A stretch of 46,981 nucleotides of DNA from Peribacillus frigoritolerans (GTDB lineage: Bacteria > Bacillota > Bacilli > Bacillales > Bacillaceae): contig NZ_SMZY01000010.1 of assembly GCF_004358755.1 (NCBI RefSeq), forward strand, positions 1 to 46,981, in the 5' to 3' direction. The notes below the pieces were generated by a model. That model was given only the letters and a program-made list of their open reading frames with translations. It had not been told where the DNA came from and did not search any database. Every line of letters begins with the position of its first letter. Positions within the stretch are counted from its first letter, which is position 1. Shown here piece after piece: positions 18,038-25,425 of this stretch. Both the position numbers and the translations under genes were made by a program.

Positions 18038-18523
18038 TCAGCAAAGCACAATCACCCTGTAAGGAACTGTCTGAGCAGGAATGCTTTTCGTGGAAGCACC
18101 GTAAATGACAGCAAGATCACGGTTAGCGGGATTGCCCGTAAAAGCCTGGCCGTTTGTCAGCAATGTCTGAGTAAAAGGTGATACATTCAGCTTCAGCTGT
18201 CCATCGCTGCTCACCAGCTGATTGTTGAAATACGAAACTTTCACATTTTGATTCTGGCTTTCTCTTACCATCACCAGCGCCTGATATTGGGGCGGATAAA
18301 TGAGGGGGACAGGTGCATTTCCGTCATAATATCCAGTTACCAGGTCTCCGGCAGATACCATTGCATAGTCGACAAAATAGGTAGAAGGTGACACAATGAA
18401 ATTTACAGTGGTGCCCGATTGATTTTCTACTGAGAATACTTTGAAGCAGCCTTCGCCGCTTTGTCCTGTGTTAAAATCATTGATCGCTGTGACGATTCCT
18501 TGAAACGCATAAAAATTAATCAT
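18038..18523 (-). CDS. hypothetical beta-rich protein (161 aa)
   Basis: Starts MINFYAFQGIVTAINDF with GGAGG 7 nt upstream. It has no signal peptide, membrane helix or coiled coil. Alternating hydrophobic strands dominate, with a TYFVDYAMVSAGDLVTGYYDG segment and a PLIYPPQYQALVMV segment that look like an OB-type barrel, and the protein ends in Cys (RVIVLC). I do not recognise the family with certainty. It is monocistronic between two hairpins. Function unknown. Confidence 0.75.
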   Translation of the reverse strand: MINFYAFQGIVTAINDFNTGQSGEGCFKVFSVENQSGTTVNFIVSPSTYFVDYAMVSAGDLVTGYYDGNAPVPLIYPPQYQALVMVRESQNQNVKVSYFNNQLVSSDGQLKLNVSPFTQTLLTNGQAFTGNPANRDLAVIYGASTKSIPAQTVPYRVIVLC

Positions 18524-18565
18524 ACATAAGCCTCCATCCTTCGTACACTTATGTACTTTATGCGG

Positions 18566-18603
18566 GCAGATACCTAAATGAGTGTGCGGATGCCTATCAT
18601 GAG
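18566..18603. repeat. short imperfect direct repeat
   Basis: GCAGATACCTAAATGAG (18566-18582) is repeated as GCGGATGCCTATCATGAG (18586-18603), and GCAGATGCC recurs near 18632. Meaning unknown. Confidence 0.5.
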
Positions 18604-18657
18604 GTACAACGGTTTTGGATGCATTAGAAGCGCAGATGCCGCTCTAACAAAATCGCA

Positions 18658-18690
18658 GCTATACCTGCCTTGACACAAGGCAGGTATAGC
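18658..18690. repeat. perfect 15-bp inverted repeat with 3-nt loop
   Basis: GCTATACCTGCCTTG (18658-18672), loop ACA, CAAGGCAGGTATAGC (18676-18690). No T run follows on +, and only GATTTTG follows on -, so it is a poor terminator. It may be a protein-binding or cruciform site. Confidence 0.85.
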
Positions 18691-18806
18691 GTAAATTCAT
18701 CATTCATTATAAGAAAGCAAATATTTTAAATTAGATTAATTTTTAATAACTGCTGGCAAGCCATAAATAACTATTGGTTCTCGAACTTATTTTTATAGAA
18801 CTGTTT

Positions 18807-18823
18807 GTATCGCATGGCGATAC
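18807..18823. promoter_or_regulatory. palindromic site R1 upstream of the HTH gene
   Basis: GTATCGC-ATG-GCGATAC is a perfect 7-bp inverted repeat with a 3-bp centre, followed by AGCTTGCAAATA. It lies 53 bp before the HTH gene start. The same site recurs twice downstream (19782, 19999), which suggests a binding site for the gene's own product. Confidence 0.7.
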
Positions 18824-18876
18824 AGCTTGCAAATAAGTTTAATAACCCTCATATTTAATAGTAAAGGAGGTCCGAT

Positions 18877-19593
18877 ATGCGACGTGATATACAACCGAAT
18901 GAACGAGCTTTCTCTTCAAAGGAAGCGGCTGAAGAAGTTGGGATTGCGACTCCCACTGTCCGTAAGTATGGCCAAATATTAGAGCGGAACGGTTATGAGT
19001 TTCTGAAAGATGGCGAACGGCGAATCTTTGTTCAATCTGACATCAGAGCGCTTATAGCGCTGCGCGATACAGACAAGCCCCTGGACGATACGGCTAAAGA
19101 CCTTGTTTATGAACAAAAAGAGAGATTAGAAGAATCCGATTCATCAGAAATTGCGCTAGCTGATACATACAACCATTTTCCAAATGATCCCAGTCAGTTG
19201 AAAGAGGCATTTATGTATGTGGTCAATGAACTTGCAGCTGCACGTGAAATGAATGTGGCGCTGAAAAACGATCTAACACAGCTCAAAACATCGGTTTCCC
19301 GGCTACAGCAAGATCATCATGTAATAAGTTCAACGATTGGAAATTCGTCACATAAAACGAATGCCAAAATTGAAAAACTGCTTCAACAGCAAACGGATCA
19401 CTACGAAGCATTATTGCAGGAAGAAAAACAAAAAAGTGAGCTCCTGCAAAAACAAATTCAAACGATGCACAATGAACAAAAGCAAGAGTGGAACTCTCAA
19501 AATGAGTTTAATAAACGCTTAGAAGAAGCGATACAAAAACCTAGAGAAAATTGGAGCTGGCTTTTTTCTTTATTCCGGAATAAGAATGAATAA
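18877..19593 (+). CDS. MerR-like HTH, coiled-coil protein (DUF3967-type, plasmid-like)
   Basis: A 238-residue protein. Residues ~12-35 form a helix-turn-helix of MerR type (SSKEAAEEVGIATPTVRKY) followed by a small wing (GERRIFVQSDIRALI). Residues ~110-215 are a Gln/Lys/Glu-rich coiled coil, and the tail NWSWLFSLFRNKNE is the short aromatic ending of DUF3967 proteins. Such proteins are common on Bacillus plasmids, and the HTH-plus-coiled-coil plan recalls the chromosome-anchoring protein RacA. The ribosome binding site is AAAGGAGG. Palindromic sites flank the gene, and decayed copies of part of its sequence follow it. I infer DNA binding, perhaps in segregation or autoregulation. It is probably of mobile origin. 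Confidence 0.8.
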   Translation: MRRDIQPNERAFSSKEAAEEVGIATPTVRKYGQILERNGYEFLKDGERRIFVQSDIRALIALRDTDKPLDDTAKDLVYEQKERLEESDSSEIALADTYNHFPNDPSQLKEAFMYVVNELAAAREMNVALKNDLTQLKTSVSRLQQDHHVISSTIGNSSHKTNAKIEKLLQQQTDHYEALLQEEKQKSELLQKQIQTMHNEQKQEWNSQNEFNKRLEEAIQKPRENWSWLFSLFRNKNE

Positions 19594-19628
19594 AATCATA
19601 GTTCATTAATTAACAGGTTTGGGTGCAT

Positions 19629-19678
19629 GCTTTGTAAGAGCGTGTGGATAACAAGGTATCACCGCGCTCTTACAAAGC
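19629..19678. repeat. 14-bp inverted repeat with a DnaA box in its loop
   Basis: GCTTTGTAAGAGCG (19629-19642) and CGCTCTTACAAAGC (19665-19678) pair perfectly. The 22-nt loop opens with TGTGGATAA (19643-19651), a consensus DnaA box. No T run follows, so it is not a normal terminator. It resembles elements of plasmid replication regions. Confidence 0.8.
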
Positions 19679-19781
19679 AAACGGAGGCTCAGCTAAGAAT
19701 TGGAGGCGGTTGCTTCTTTCAAGAACATCATCCTTAATGGAGTTGTTCAAGAGAGGGGCGAATCGGCTCTTTTTTTGTATC

Positions 19782-19910
19782 GTATCGCAGGGCGATATAA
19801 CGTGCGTATGAATCCCAGAATCCTCACCTTAGGTATTAAAGCGCTTGTAGCGTGAGGCGATATGGAAAGATCCTAGACGATTAAGCTAAAGACAGATAGC
19901 GATACATAAA
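19782..19910 (+). pseudogene. decayed copy 1 of the HTH locus
   Basis: Begins with site R2 (GTATCGC-AGG-GCGATAT, 19782-19798). The stretch 19840-19893 aligns, nearly gap-free, with 19047-19101 of the HTH gene: AGCGCTTGTAGCG matches AGCGCTTATAGCG and CTAGACGATTAAGCTAAAGAC matches CTGGACGATACGGCTAAAGAC. Most of the gene between is deleted. A further GCGATAC half-site lies near 19900. Confidence 0.65.
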
Positions 19911-19998
19911 ACAAATGATGATTTAAACCAATGGATTAAAACTAAGCAGGGTCATCTTATCCTTAGTTTTGTAATCAAGGAAAGGGTTGATGGGTTTC

Positions 19999-20160
19999 GT
20001 ATCGCAGGGCGATACAACTTGCAAATATATCCCCAGAATCTTTATGAGTTTTAAAAGTGATTGGCGGATCATTTCCAATCCGCCATCAAAGCGCTAATAG
20101 CGCTGCGCGATATGGTCATACCAACGATAAAACTAGAAACCGAGTGAATAGCGATACAGT
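19999..20160 (+). pseudogene. decayed copy 2 of the HTH locus
   Basis: Begins with perfect site R3 (GTATCGC-AGG-GCGATAC, 19999-20015) and the same CTTGCAAATA tail as R1. AGCGCTAATAGCGCTGCGCGATA near 20090-20112 matches the HTH gene at 19047-19069, and ACGATAAAACTAGAAACC matches its ACGATACGGCTAAAGACC. It holds a small hairpin TGGCGGAT/ATCCGCCA (20062-20085). It has no open frame. Confidence 0.65.
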
Positions 20161-20164
20161 CACA

Positions 20165-20377
20165 CATAAACAATTAATCCTAATCAATCTTTATTAAACT
20201 TTATACCAATATTCTACATCGCCATTTTTCATATTCCGACTAATTCCCGGGAAATATCTACATATTCTGAGTAGATATCGACAAAATCAGGAGCTCCAAA
20301 ATAGCCATTTGTTTTATTGATAAGGAAGTAGACATACTTTATTTAAGAAAAAGAGCTTTATGATTATTTCATCCCGT
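20165..20377. other. gene-free AT-rich stretch
   Basis: Between the decayed HTH copies and the levanase terminator I see no gene, repeat or promoter I can support. Confidence 0.5.
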
Positions 20378-20423
20378 AAAAAAGCGTCAAACCCTGATTT
20401 AAAAGGATTTGACGCTTTTTTAT
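20378..20423. terminator. terminator of the sacB-levB operon
   Basis: AAAAAGCGTCAAA and TTTGACGCTTTTT form a long hairpin with A and T runs on both flanks. It lies just after the levB stop on the minus strand. Confidence 0.85.
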
Positions 20424-20471
20424 TTTGTGTTTTTTAGAATGCACCAAGAATAATTTCTTTGAGGGTGAGGT

Positions 20472-22040
20472 TCAATTGAACGAATCAAAATGCTTAACCT
20501 TCACATTCTCAAAAACTGCTTTTCCACCTTCAGAAAAGAGAGTAATGCCTTTATCATCAGGCTGGGGGAATACCAGACTAGAATGTGCAATCTTTCCATC
20601 ATCCACAAAAACTTCGATGCTAGTTTTATCAACAAGAATCTTTAAATGAACTTTCTTCTTACTAGCATCAAACGGTGCAGTGCTTTCAACGAATTGATTT
20701 GTTTTATCAGGATGCTCTGTAAACGCCCGATTAACAAACGAGTAATTCCCTTCTGAGGATACCCCGACGTCAATGTGCCGTTTTTTGTCTGCTGATTCTC
20801 TCAGCCTAAAGCCTGCATGCTGAAGATCGGACCATGAAATGTCTGCCTCTAATTGATAGGCATCAGCCTTCACTTCAAGTGTTTTCGAGCCATTCACTTT
20901 GATTTCGTCATATGCATTCGATACTTTTGAAGATTCATCTAATGCTCCTATGGGCTGAGAAGAAAGATAATACTGATTTTCTCCTTCATGCCTTAGTTCG
21001 ATTTCACGCACAATGGAGTCCAAGCCGTTGAATCCTTCGTCCATTGTTGGCGTATTATCGGCGTAGGCCCAGTTGTTCATCCAGGCGAGGGCGTAGCGTT
21101 TTTTCAAAGGATCGCTTTCTGCGTTTTCGAATGTGACGCCGCCGTACCAGTCAAAGCCGTAGTCAAGCCATTGGAGTTCTTGGCTGTCCGGTTTGAATTC
21201 GGAACCGTCGAAGGATCCTGTCCAATAAGCGTAGGTATTTGGTTTGCCGGCGATTTTACCGTTTGCGCTGAAGCCCAGCAACCACTTTTCAGTGCCGTCA
21301 TCGGCGCGCATACGGAAGAGATCAGGGCATTCAAGCACGCCGAGGTTTTCGGTGGAAATGCTGCTTCTGTAGCGCCAATCCTTCAAGTTGTCAGACTCAT
21401 AAAAGCCAATTTTGCTGCCTTCTGCCATGGTCATGATCCATTTATGATGGATGTCATCCCAGATGATTTTTGGATCTCTGAAATCCTTTGGGCCTGGGTT
21501 CTTCATGACCGGTTCTTCGCTGTATGGCTTAAACGTTTTGCCTTTGTCCGTGCTGTACCAGAGGAACTGTTCCTGCTTCTGGCCGTTCTTTGATGGCTGG
21601 GTTACGACGGCGATAAAAGCGTCTTTTCCGAACCCGGCCGTATTTTCTTTATCTATGACAACAGATCCAGACCATGGATCTCCGTTTTCATTCGTGTATT
21701 TTGGGATGGCAACGCCTTCGTCTTTCCAGTGCACTAGGTCTTTTGAGGTGGCGTGGCGCCACTCTGTTCCGTTGCCATCCGGATAGTCCCCGTTATACAG
21801 GTAGTAATAATGATACGTTCCTTCATAGTAAACCGGCTTCTGCGGATCGTTTTTCCAATGATCAGGTGCCGTAAAATGATAAGCTGCCCGGTAGGAATAC
21901 TCTTCTTTTTCCTCTGGCGGCACTTCTTTTGTTTCAAAGAATGTTTGAATTAAAAAACCTGTGCTGATCACCATCCACAATCCAATGATCACGATTCCGG
22001 CAATCTTGTAGCTTTTCTTGAAAACTCGTTTTTTGCTCAT
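20472..22040 (-). CDS. levB: membrane-anchored endolevanase LevB (GH32)
   Basis: A GH32 glycoside hydrolase that cuts beta-2,6-fructan (levan), probably to levanbiose units. An N-terminal hydrophobic helix (around residues 15-33) without a lipobox anchors or exports it. The five-bladed propeller carries the family triad: the nucleophile in WKNDPQKP, the transition-state Asp in FRDPK and the acid/base Glu in LECPDLF. A C-terminal beta-sandwich follows (KKVHLKILVDKTSIEVFVDDG). I use ATG 22040 (522 residues) with GTGGTGA upstream; GTG 22052 is possible. It follows sacB, the Bacillus subtilis sacB-levB arrangement, so levan made by SacB is trimmed by LevB. Confidence 0.92.
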   Translation of the reverse strand: MSKKRVFKKSYKIAGIVIIGLWMVISTGFLIQTFFETKEVPPEEKEEYSYRAAYHFTAPDHWKNDPQKPVYYEGTYHYYYLYNGDYPDGNGTEWRHATSKDLVHWKDEGVAIPKYTNENGDPWSGSVVIDKENTAGFGKDAFIAVVTQPSKNGQKQEQFLWYSTDKGKTFKPYSEEPVMKNPGPKDFRDPKIIWDDIHHKWIMTMAEGSKIGFYESDNLKDWRYRSSISTENLGVLECPDLFRMRADDGTEKWLLGFSANGKIAGKPNTYAYWTGSFDGSEFKPDSQELQWLDYGFDWYGGVTFENAESDPLKKRYALAWMNNWAYADNTPTMDEGFNGLDSIVREIELRHEGENQYYLSSQPIGALDESSKVSNAYDEIKVNGSKTLEVKADAYQLEADISWSDLQHAGFRLRESADKKRHIDVGVSSEGNYSFVNRAFTEHPDKTNQFVESTAPFDASKKKVHLKILVDKTSIEVFVDDGKIAHSSLVFPQPDDKGITLFSEGGKAVFENVKVKHFDSFN

Positions 22041-22067
22041 TAAATTCACCACTTTTTAAAATAGAAA

Positions 22068-22093
22068 AAGAAAATGCCAAGTGACATTTTCTT
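22068..22093 (-). terminator. weak internal hairpin between sacB and levB
   Basis: AAGAAAATG (22068-22076) and CATTTTCTT (22085-22093) pair, and T-rich sequence follows on the minus strand. It probably gives partial termination, so levB is expressed less than sacB. Confidence 0.5.
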
Positions 22094-22113
22094 TCTCTTT
22101 TTTTCTTTGGCTC

Positions 22114-23577
22114 TTACTTTTCCGTAATTTGACCTTGTTCAAGAATGCTGTCTTTTACAACCGTTGTTTTGTCTCCTTTGATGTTCAGCTTGAAGCTGGG
22201 AGCAAATGTTGATTTGTGGTCTTCAAAGAATCCTCTGTTCGTCATATAGCTTGTGACAACTGTATTGTCGCTGCCTTCTTGAGGAATGGCATAGTGAGCA
22301 TAGTTCCAAGTGATATCATTTGGATCCAGGTCCTGATGCAGCACAATTCCCGTTTTATTTAGCGGCTTGTAGTCGCCAGTAAGGGAATTAGACACATAGC
22401 CTAACAAGTAGATATCCTGATTGTCCATTCCGTCAATCGTCATCTTAGATCCGCGTGAGCTTGTGAACAGGTACCATTTGCCGCCCTTTTTGAAGATGTT
22501 TGGACGTTCAATTTCATCCGTTACTGTGTTTGATACGATCAGCGGCTTCATTTCTTTTTTAAGAGAATAATCGTCGTTGATTTCAATGATTCCGATGGCG
22601 CCATTTGCTACTTCAGCCAGCTGTTTCTTGTCACTGTTCAGAAGCTTTGTTTTTTCTTCTTGGAAAAATTTGTTGCTGTTGCCGTAGTAGGCTTGATTGT
22701 AAAGAGATTCTTCTCCTTGGTAGCCATACTCTGTGCCTGTATTCGCTTCAAATACAAGATACTTGCGGCCGTCTTCTTCAATGTAGTGAGGGTCTCTGAA
22801 CGTATGGTTATCAGAAGGTGCTCCGTCCTCAACAAACTTGTCTACCGTTTGATAGTACTTGCTGTCTTTGCCTTCATAGATGGATTTGTAATCTTCAACA
22901 CCGTCAACTTTTAATGTTTTAGAATCAGGCTGAGAAAGATTAACTTGAGCAGTCGTCAAGGTTTGCTTCCCGTAATGGCCTGTATCAGCTGTATATGGTT
23001 CGCGGTTTGTGTAGAACAAACGGACTTCGCCGTCTTCAGTGAATGTTGCAGAACCGGACCATTCTTCTGCTTGATGCTTTAAGTAAGGATCATTTGGAAC
23101 GTTTTTGTCATTGTTATCGAATACGCGTCCTGCATTTTTCCAAGCGTCAAGAGAGTTGTCGCCTGCTTTTTTGTAGAACAGGTAGATGAATGTGTCGTTT
23201 GCGTTTTTAGGATCGCCGGCTAAGCCGAAAACAATATGATAGCCGTTATATTCTGCTACAGTGCCATCTGCATTTTGGAGAGGCCATGTATCCCATACAT
23301 CAAGGTCAATCGTTTCGCCTGATTCGGTTACTTTTTTGGCAGAAGGGATGTTTTTAATGGTGGATTCATCAAACTTAGGAACGGTATATCTTGCATCACC
23401 GTGCTGATTAATCATATCTTTCATTGCGGAACGAGTGATTTGTGAAGTACCGTACGTTTCTTTGTAATCTGCCGGATCCTTTGGAGCCGCAAAAGACTGG
23501 GTAACAGTACCGCTTAATAGAATTCCAGTACTGAGTGTTACTGCTGTTGCCTGTTTGGCAAGCCTGCTAAAGTTCAT
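22114..23577 (-). CDS. sacB: levansucrase SacB (GH68)
   Basis: A secreted enzyme that splits sucrose and polymerises fructose into levan. A signal peptide (about residues 1-30, AxA-type cut near SFA-AP) precedes a GH68 propeller. The nucleophile is Asp96 in DVWDTWP, the transition-state stabiliser is Asp in TFRDPHY, and the acid/base is Glu in DEIERPN. EEWSGSA and the calcium-site region are intact. Its 487 residues are slightly longer than the 473 of Bacillus subtilis SacB. Strong ribosome binding site GAGGAGG. The short leader has no room for the antiterminator-controlled terminator known from B. subtilis. Confidence 0.97.
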   Translation of the reverse strand: MNFSRLAKQATAVTLSTGILLSGTVTQSFAAPKDPADYKETYGTSQITRSAMKDMINQHGDARYTVPKFDESTIKNIPSAKKVTESGETIDLDVWDTWPLQNADGTVAEYNGYHIVFGLAGDPKNANDTFIYLFYKKAGDNSLDAWKNAGRVFDNNDKNVPNDPYLKHQAEEWSGSATFTEDGEVRLFYTNREPYTADTGHYGKQTLTTAQVNLSQPDSKTLKVDGVEDYKSIYEGKDSKYYQTVDKFVEDGAPSDNHTFRDPHYIEEDGRKYLVFEANTGTEYGYQGEESLYNQAYYGNSNKFFQEEKTKLLNSDKKQLAEVANGAIGIIEINDDYSLKKEMKPLIVSNTVTDEIERPNIFKKGGKWYLFTSSRGSKMTIDGMDNQDIYLLGYVSNSLTGDYKPLNKTGIVLHQDLDPNDITWNYAHYAIPQEGSDNTVVTSYMTNRGFFEDHKSTFAPSFKLNIKGDKTTVVKDSILEQGQITEK

Positions 23578-23621
23578 AAGTCTTCCTCCTCGTTTTATGT
23601 TGTTTTATTAATACAATTAGA

Positions 23622-23627
23622 ATTATA
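23622..23627 (-). promoter_or_regulatory. -10 box of the sacB promoter
   Basis: TATAAT reads on the minus strand at 23627-23622, 44 bp before the sacB ATG. The expected -35 region is poor (TACCTC or ATACCT), which suggests dependence on an activator such as DegU. Confidence 0.5.
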
Positions 23628-23770
23628 GGCCAGTCCTCCGGGAAGAGGTATGGCACATATTGATTGGAATTTAGTCGTATATTGATATTGGCTCGAAAGA
23701 AGGGTTAATGCTCTTTTTGTGGAAATTACAATGACATTGAGATTTAACCAAACGTTTAAGGAGGCATCAA

Positions 23771-24004
23771 ATGGATAAAAGAGTTCAATTCGATTTTGAA
23801 ATCAAGTTTACTAACGGGGGCGGACTTCAGGGGCAGGAATTTCGGCTTGATATTGAAGGAGAAGACATTTCTAATGAGGAGCTGGCCAAATATATTGTAG
23901 AAGATATGAGGCTGCTGATGGTTGGCAATGTGAGGATTTTTAACAAAAAAATCATTGCGGAAAAACATAAACGAAAATCTGCTGAAGAAAATGCCGGGCA
24001 ATAA
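23771..24004 (+). CDS. hypothetical protein (77 aa)
   Basis: A small soluble protein, MDKRVQFDFEIKFTNGGGLQGQEFRLD..., with a lysine-rich tail. The pattern of a beta sheet, a GGGLQGQ turn, and a helix ISNEELAKYIVEDMRLLMVG is seen. The ribosome binding site is AAGGAGG. Function unknown. It leads a short + strand run with the acetyltransferase and the monooxygenase-fold protein. Confidence 0.75.
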   Translation: MDKRVQFDFEIKFTNGGGLQGQEFRLDIEGEDISNEELAKYIVEDMRLLMVGNVRIFNKKIIAEKHKRKSAEENAGQ

Positions 24005-24044
24005 ATGTGTTTTTAGTTTCTGGATTGGTGAAGAGAGGAGAAAA

Positions 24045-24602
24045 ATGGTGGATTTAAGCATGAAGCCTGTCATTACAGGAGAAAAAGTGATTCTTAGACC
24101 GTTTAAAGCAGAGGAAGATTTCCCTTATTTAGAAGAGTGTTTAAAGGATCCAGTCGTTTTAAAATATACCGGCAGTTCAGACGAGTACGACAGGGAAGAG
24201 GTTTTCAAGTGGTATCGGTCCAGAAATGAACAAATCGAGCGCCTGGATCTTGCGATTATTGATCAGGCACAGGATGTTTTGGTAGGAGAAGCCGTCGTCA
24301 ATCTTTATGATGAGAAGCAGCAAAGCATGAATTTCAGAATTCTTATTGGTCCGAGAGGGAGAGACCGCGGTCTGGGTACGGAAGCAACCAGGCTGATCAT
24401 CGATTATGTTTTTAAGAATACGGACCTGAAATTCCTGATGCTTAGTGTTTTTGCATTTAATCCGCGAGCAATGAAAGTATATGAAAAGCTGGGTTTTGTT
24501 ACATGCAGTGTAGATAAAAATGAATTAGAGTTTGAAGGGGAATGGATCGATTCGATTTTTATGAAATTGACAAGGGAAGATTGGATGAAGAGGGGGAACT
24601 GA
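24045..24602 (+). CDS. GNAT acetyltransferase (RimJ/RimL type)
   Basis: A 185-residue acetyltransferase. ITGEKVILRPFKAEED is the RimJ/L-type entry, GPRGRDRGLGTEATRLIIDYVF is the acetyl-CoA-binding loop (R/Q-x-x-G-x-G/A), and NPRAMKVYEKLGF the C-terminal signature. I choose ATG 24045 with GAGAGGAG upstream; the frame is open back to 23955, within the preceding gene. The substrate (a protein N-terminus or a small molecule) cannot be told. Confidence 0.85.
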   Translation: MVDLSMKPVITGEKVILRPFKAEEDFPYLEECLKDPVVLKYTGSSDEYDREEVFKWYRSRNEQIERLDLAIIDQAQDVLVGEAVVNLYDEKQQSMNFRILIGPRGRDRGLGTEATRLIIDYVFKNTDLKFLMLSVFAFNPRAMKVYEKLGFVTCSVDKNELEFEGEWIDSIFMKLTREDWMKRGN

Positions 24603-24608
24603 GTACAT

Positions 24609-24935
24609 ATGAGCGGAATTGCCAAGACACCTGAACCGCCTTATTATGCAGTGATTTTTGCATCAGAGAGAACCGAGGCGGACAATGGATACGGAAGAAT
24701 GGCGGATAAGATGGTGGAGCTTGCCTCTCTTCAGAGCGGGTTTTTAGGAGTGGAAAGCGCACGGGATGAAGGACTGGGGATTACCGTTTCGTATTGGAAT
24801 TCGCTGGACTCCATCCGAAAGTGGAAGGAGCACTCTGCTCATTTGGCAGCCCAGGATCGAGGAAAAGCGGAATGGTACAAAACGTTTTCTCTAAGGGTGT
24901 GCAAAGTTGAGAGACAAAGTTTTTTTGAGGTGTGA
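24609..24935 (+). CDS. antibiotic biosynthesis monooxygenase-fold protein (YqjZ-like)
   Basis: A 108-residue ferredoxin-like dimer protein of the ABM type. TPEPPYYAVIFASERT opens the fold, and GFLGVESARDEGLGITVSYWNSLDSIRKWKEHSAH is the usual core. It resembles Bacillus subtilis YqjZ. Start ATG 24609 is 6 bp after the acetyltransferase stop. Heme-degrading and quinone-oxidising members exist; which applies here is not visible. Confidence 0.82.
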   Translation: MSGIAKTPEPPYYAVIFASERTEADNGYGRMADKMVELASLQSGFLGVESARDEGLGITVSYWNSLDSIRKWKEHSAHLAAQDRGKAEWYKTFSLRVCKVERQSFFEV

Positions 24936-25020
24936 TAATTGAGCGGTTTTATCTGTAGAGAAACTGAGAGTTCGCTTATCGCTGTATTGGAACAATTTCA
25001 ACAGCGGTTGAGCTGAAGAA

Positions 25021-25372
25021 AGTGCGCCAACCCCTTTTTTGCAACACAATCATCACCGGTAAAGCCGAAGGAAGTGCGCCAACCCTGGTTTTGCAACACA
25101 ATCATCACCGGAAAAGCCGAAGGAAGTGCGCCAACCCCTTTTTTGCAACACAATCATCACCGGTAAAGCCGGAGGAAGTGCGCCAAACTCAGTTATGCAA
25201 CACAATCATCACCGGTAAGGCCAAAGGAAGTGTACCAAACTCAGTTATGCAACACAATCATCACCGGAAATGCCGAAGAAAGTGCGCTAACCCCTGTTAT
25301 GCAACACAATCATCACCGGAAAAGCCGAAGGAAGTGCGCCAAACTCAGTTATGCAACACAATCTTCACCGAT
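25021..25372. repeat. 52-bp tandem repeat, seven copies
   Basis: Units start at 25021, 25073, 25125, 25177, 25229, 25281 and 25333. Each holds AGTGCGCCAA, a variable 8-10 bp stretch (CCCCTTTTTT, CCCTGGTTTT, ACTCAGTTAT and similar), then GCAACACAATCATCACCGG and a GCCGAAGGA link. 52 bp is about five helical turns. It lies between the YqjZ-like gene and a convergent operon, and no stop codons interrupt one + frame, but 52 is not a multiple of three, so it is not a coding repeat. Confidence 0.95.
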
Positions 25373-25387
25373 TCAGCCTCACCTATA

Positions 25388-25425
25388 AGAAAAAAAGCAT
25401 ACCGCCTCCCAAAAGCGGTATGCTT
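25388..25425 (-). terminator. terminator of the sensor/sugar-binding operon
   Basis: AAGCATACCGC (25395-25405) and GCGGTATGCTT (25415-25425) pair, with seven Ts following on the minus strand. Confidence 0.9.

Noticed and set aside
19760-19778. Terminator suggested by GGCTCTTTTTTT after the HTH gene
   Set aside because: The stem is only about four base pairs, so a T-run alone supports it.
24939-25016. A 25-codon TTG-start frame after the YqjZ-like gene with GAGGTG upstream
   Set aside because: Very short, no recognisable feature, and its GAGGTG is part of the preceding stop region. I cannot support it as a gene.
25021-25372. Possible CRISPR array
   Set aside because: The variable part is only 8-10 bp, versions recur between units, and no cas genes are present. 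It is a plain tandem repeat.
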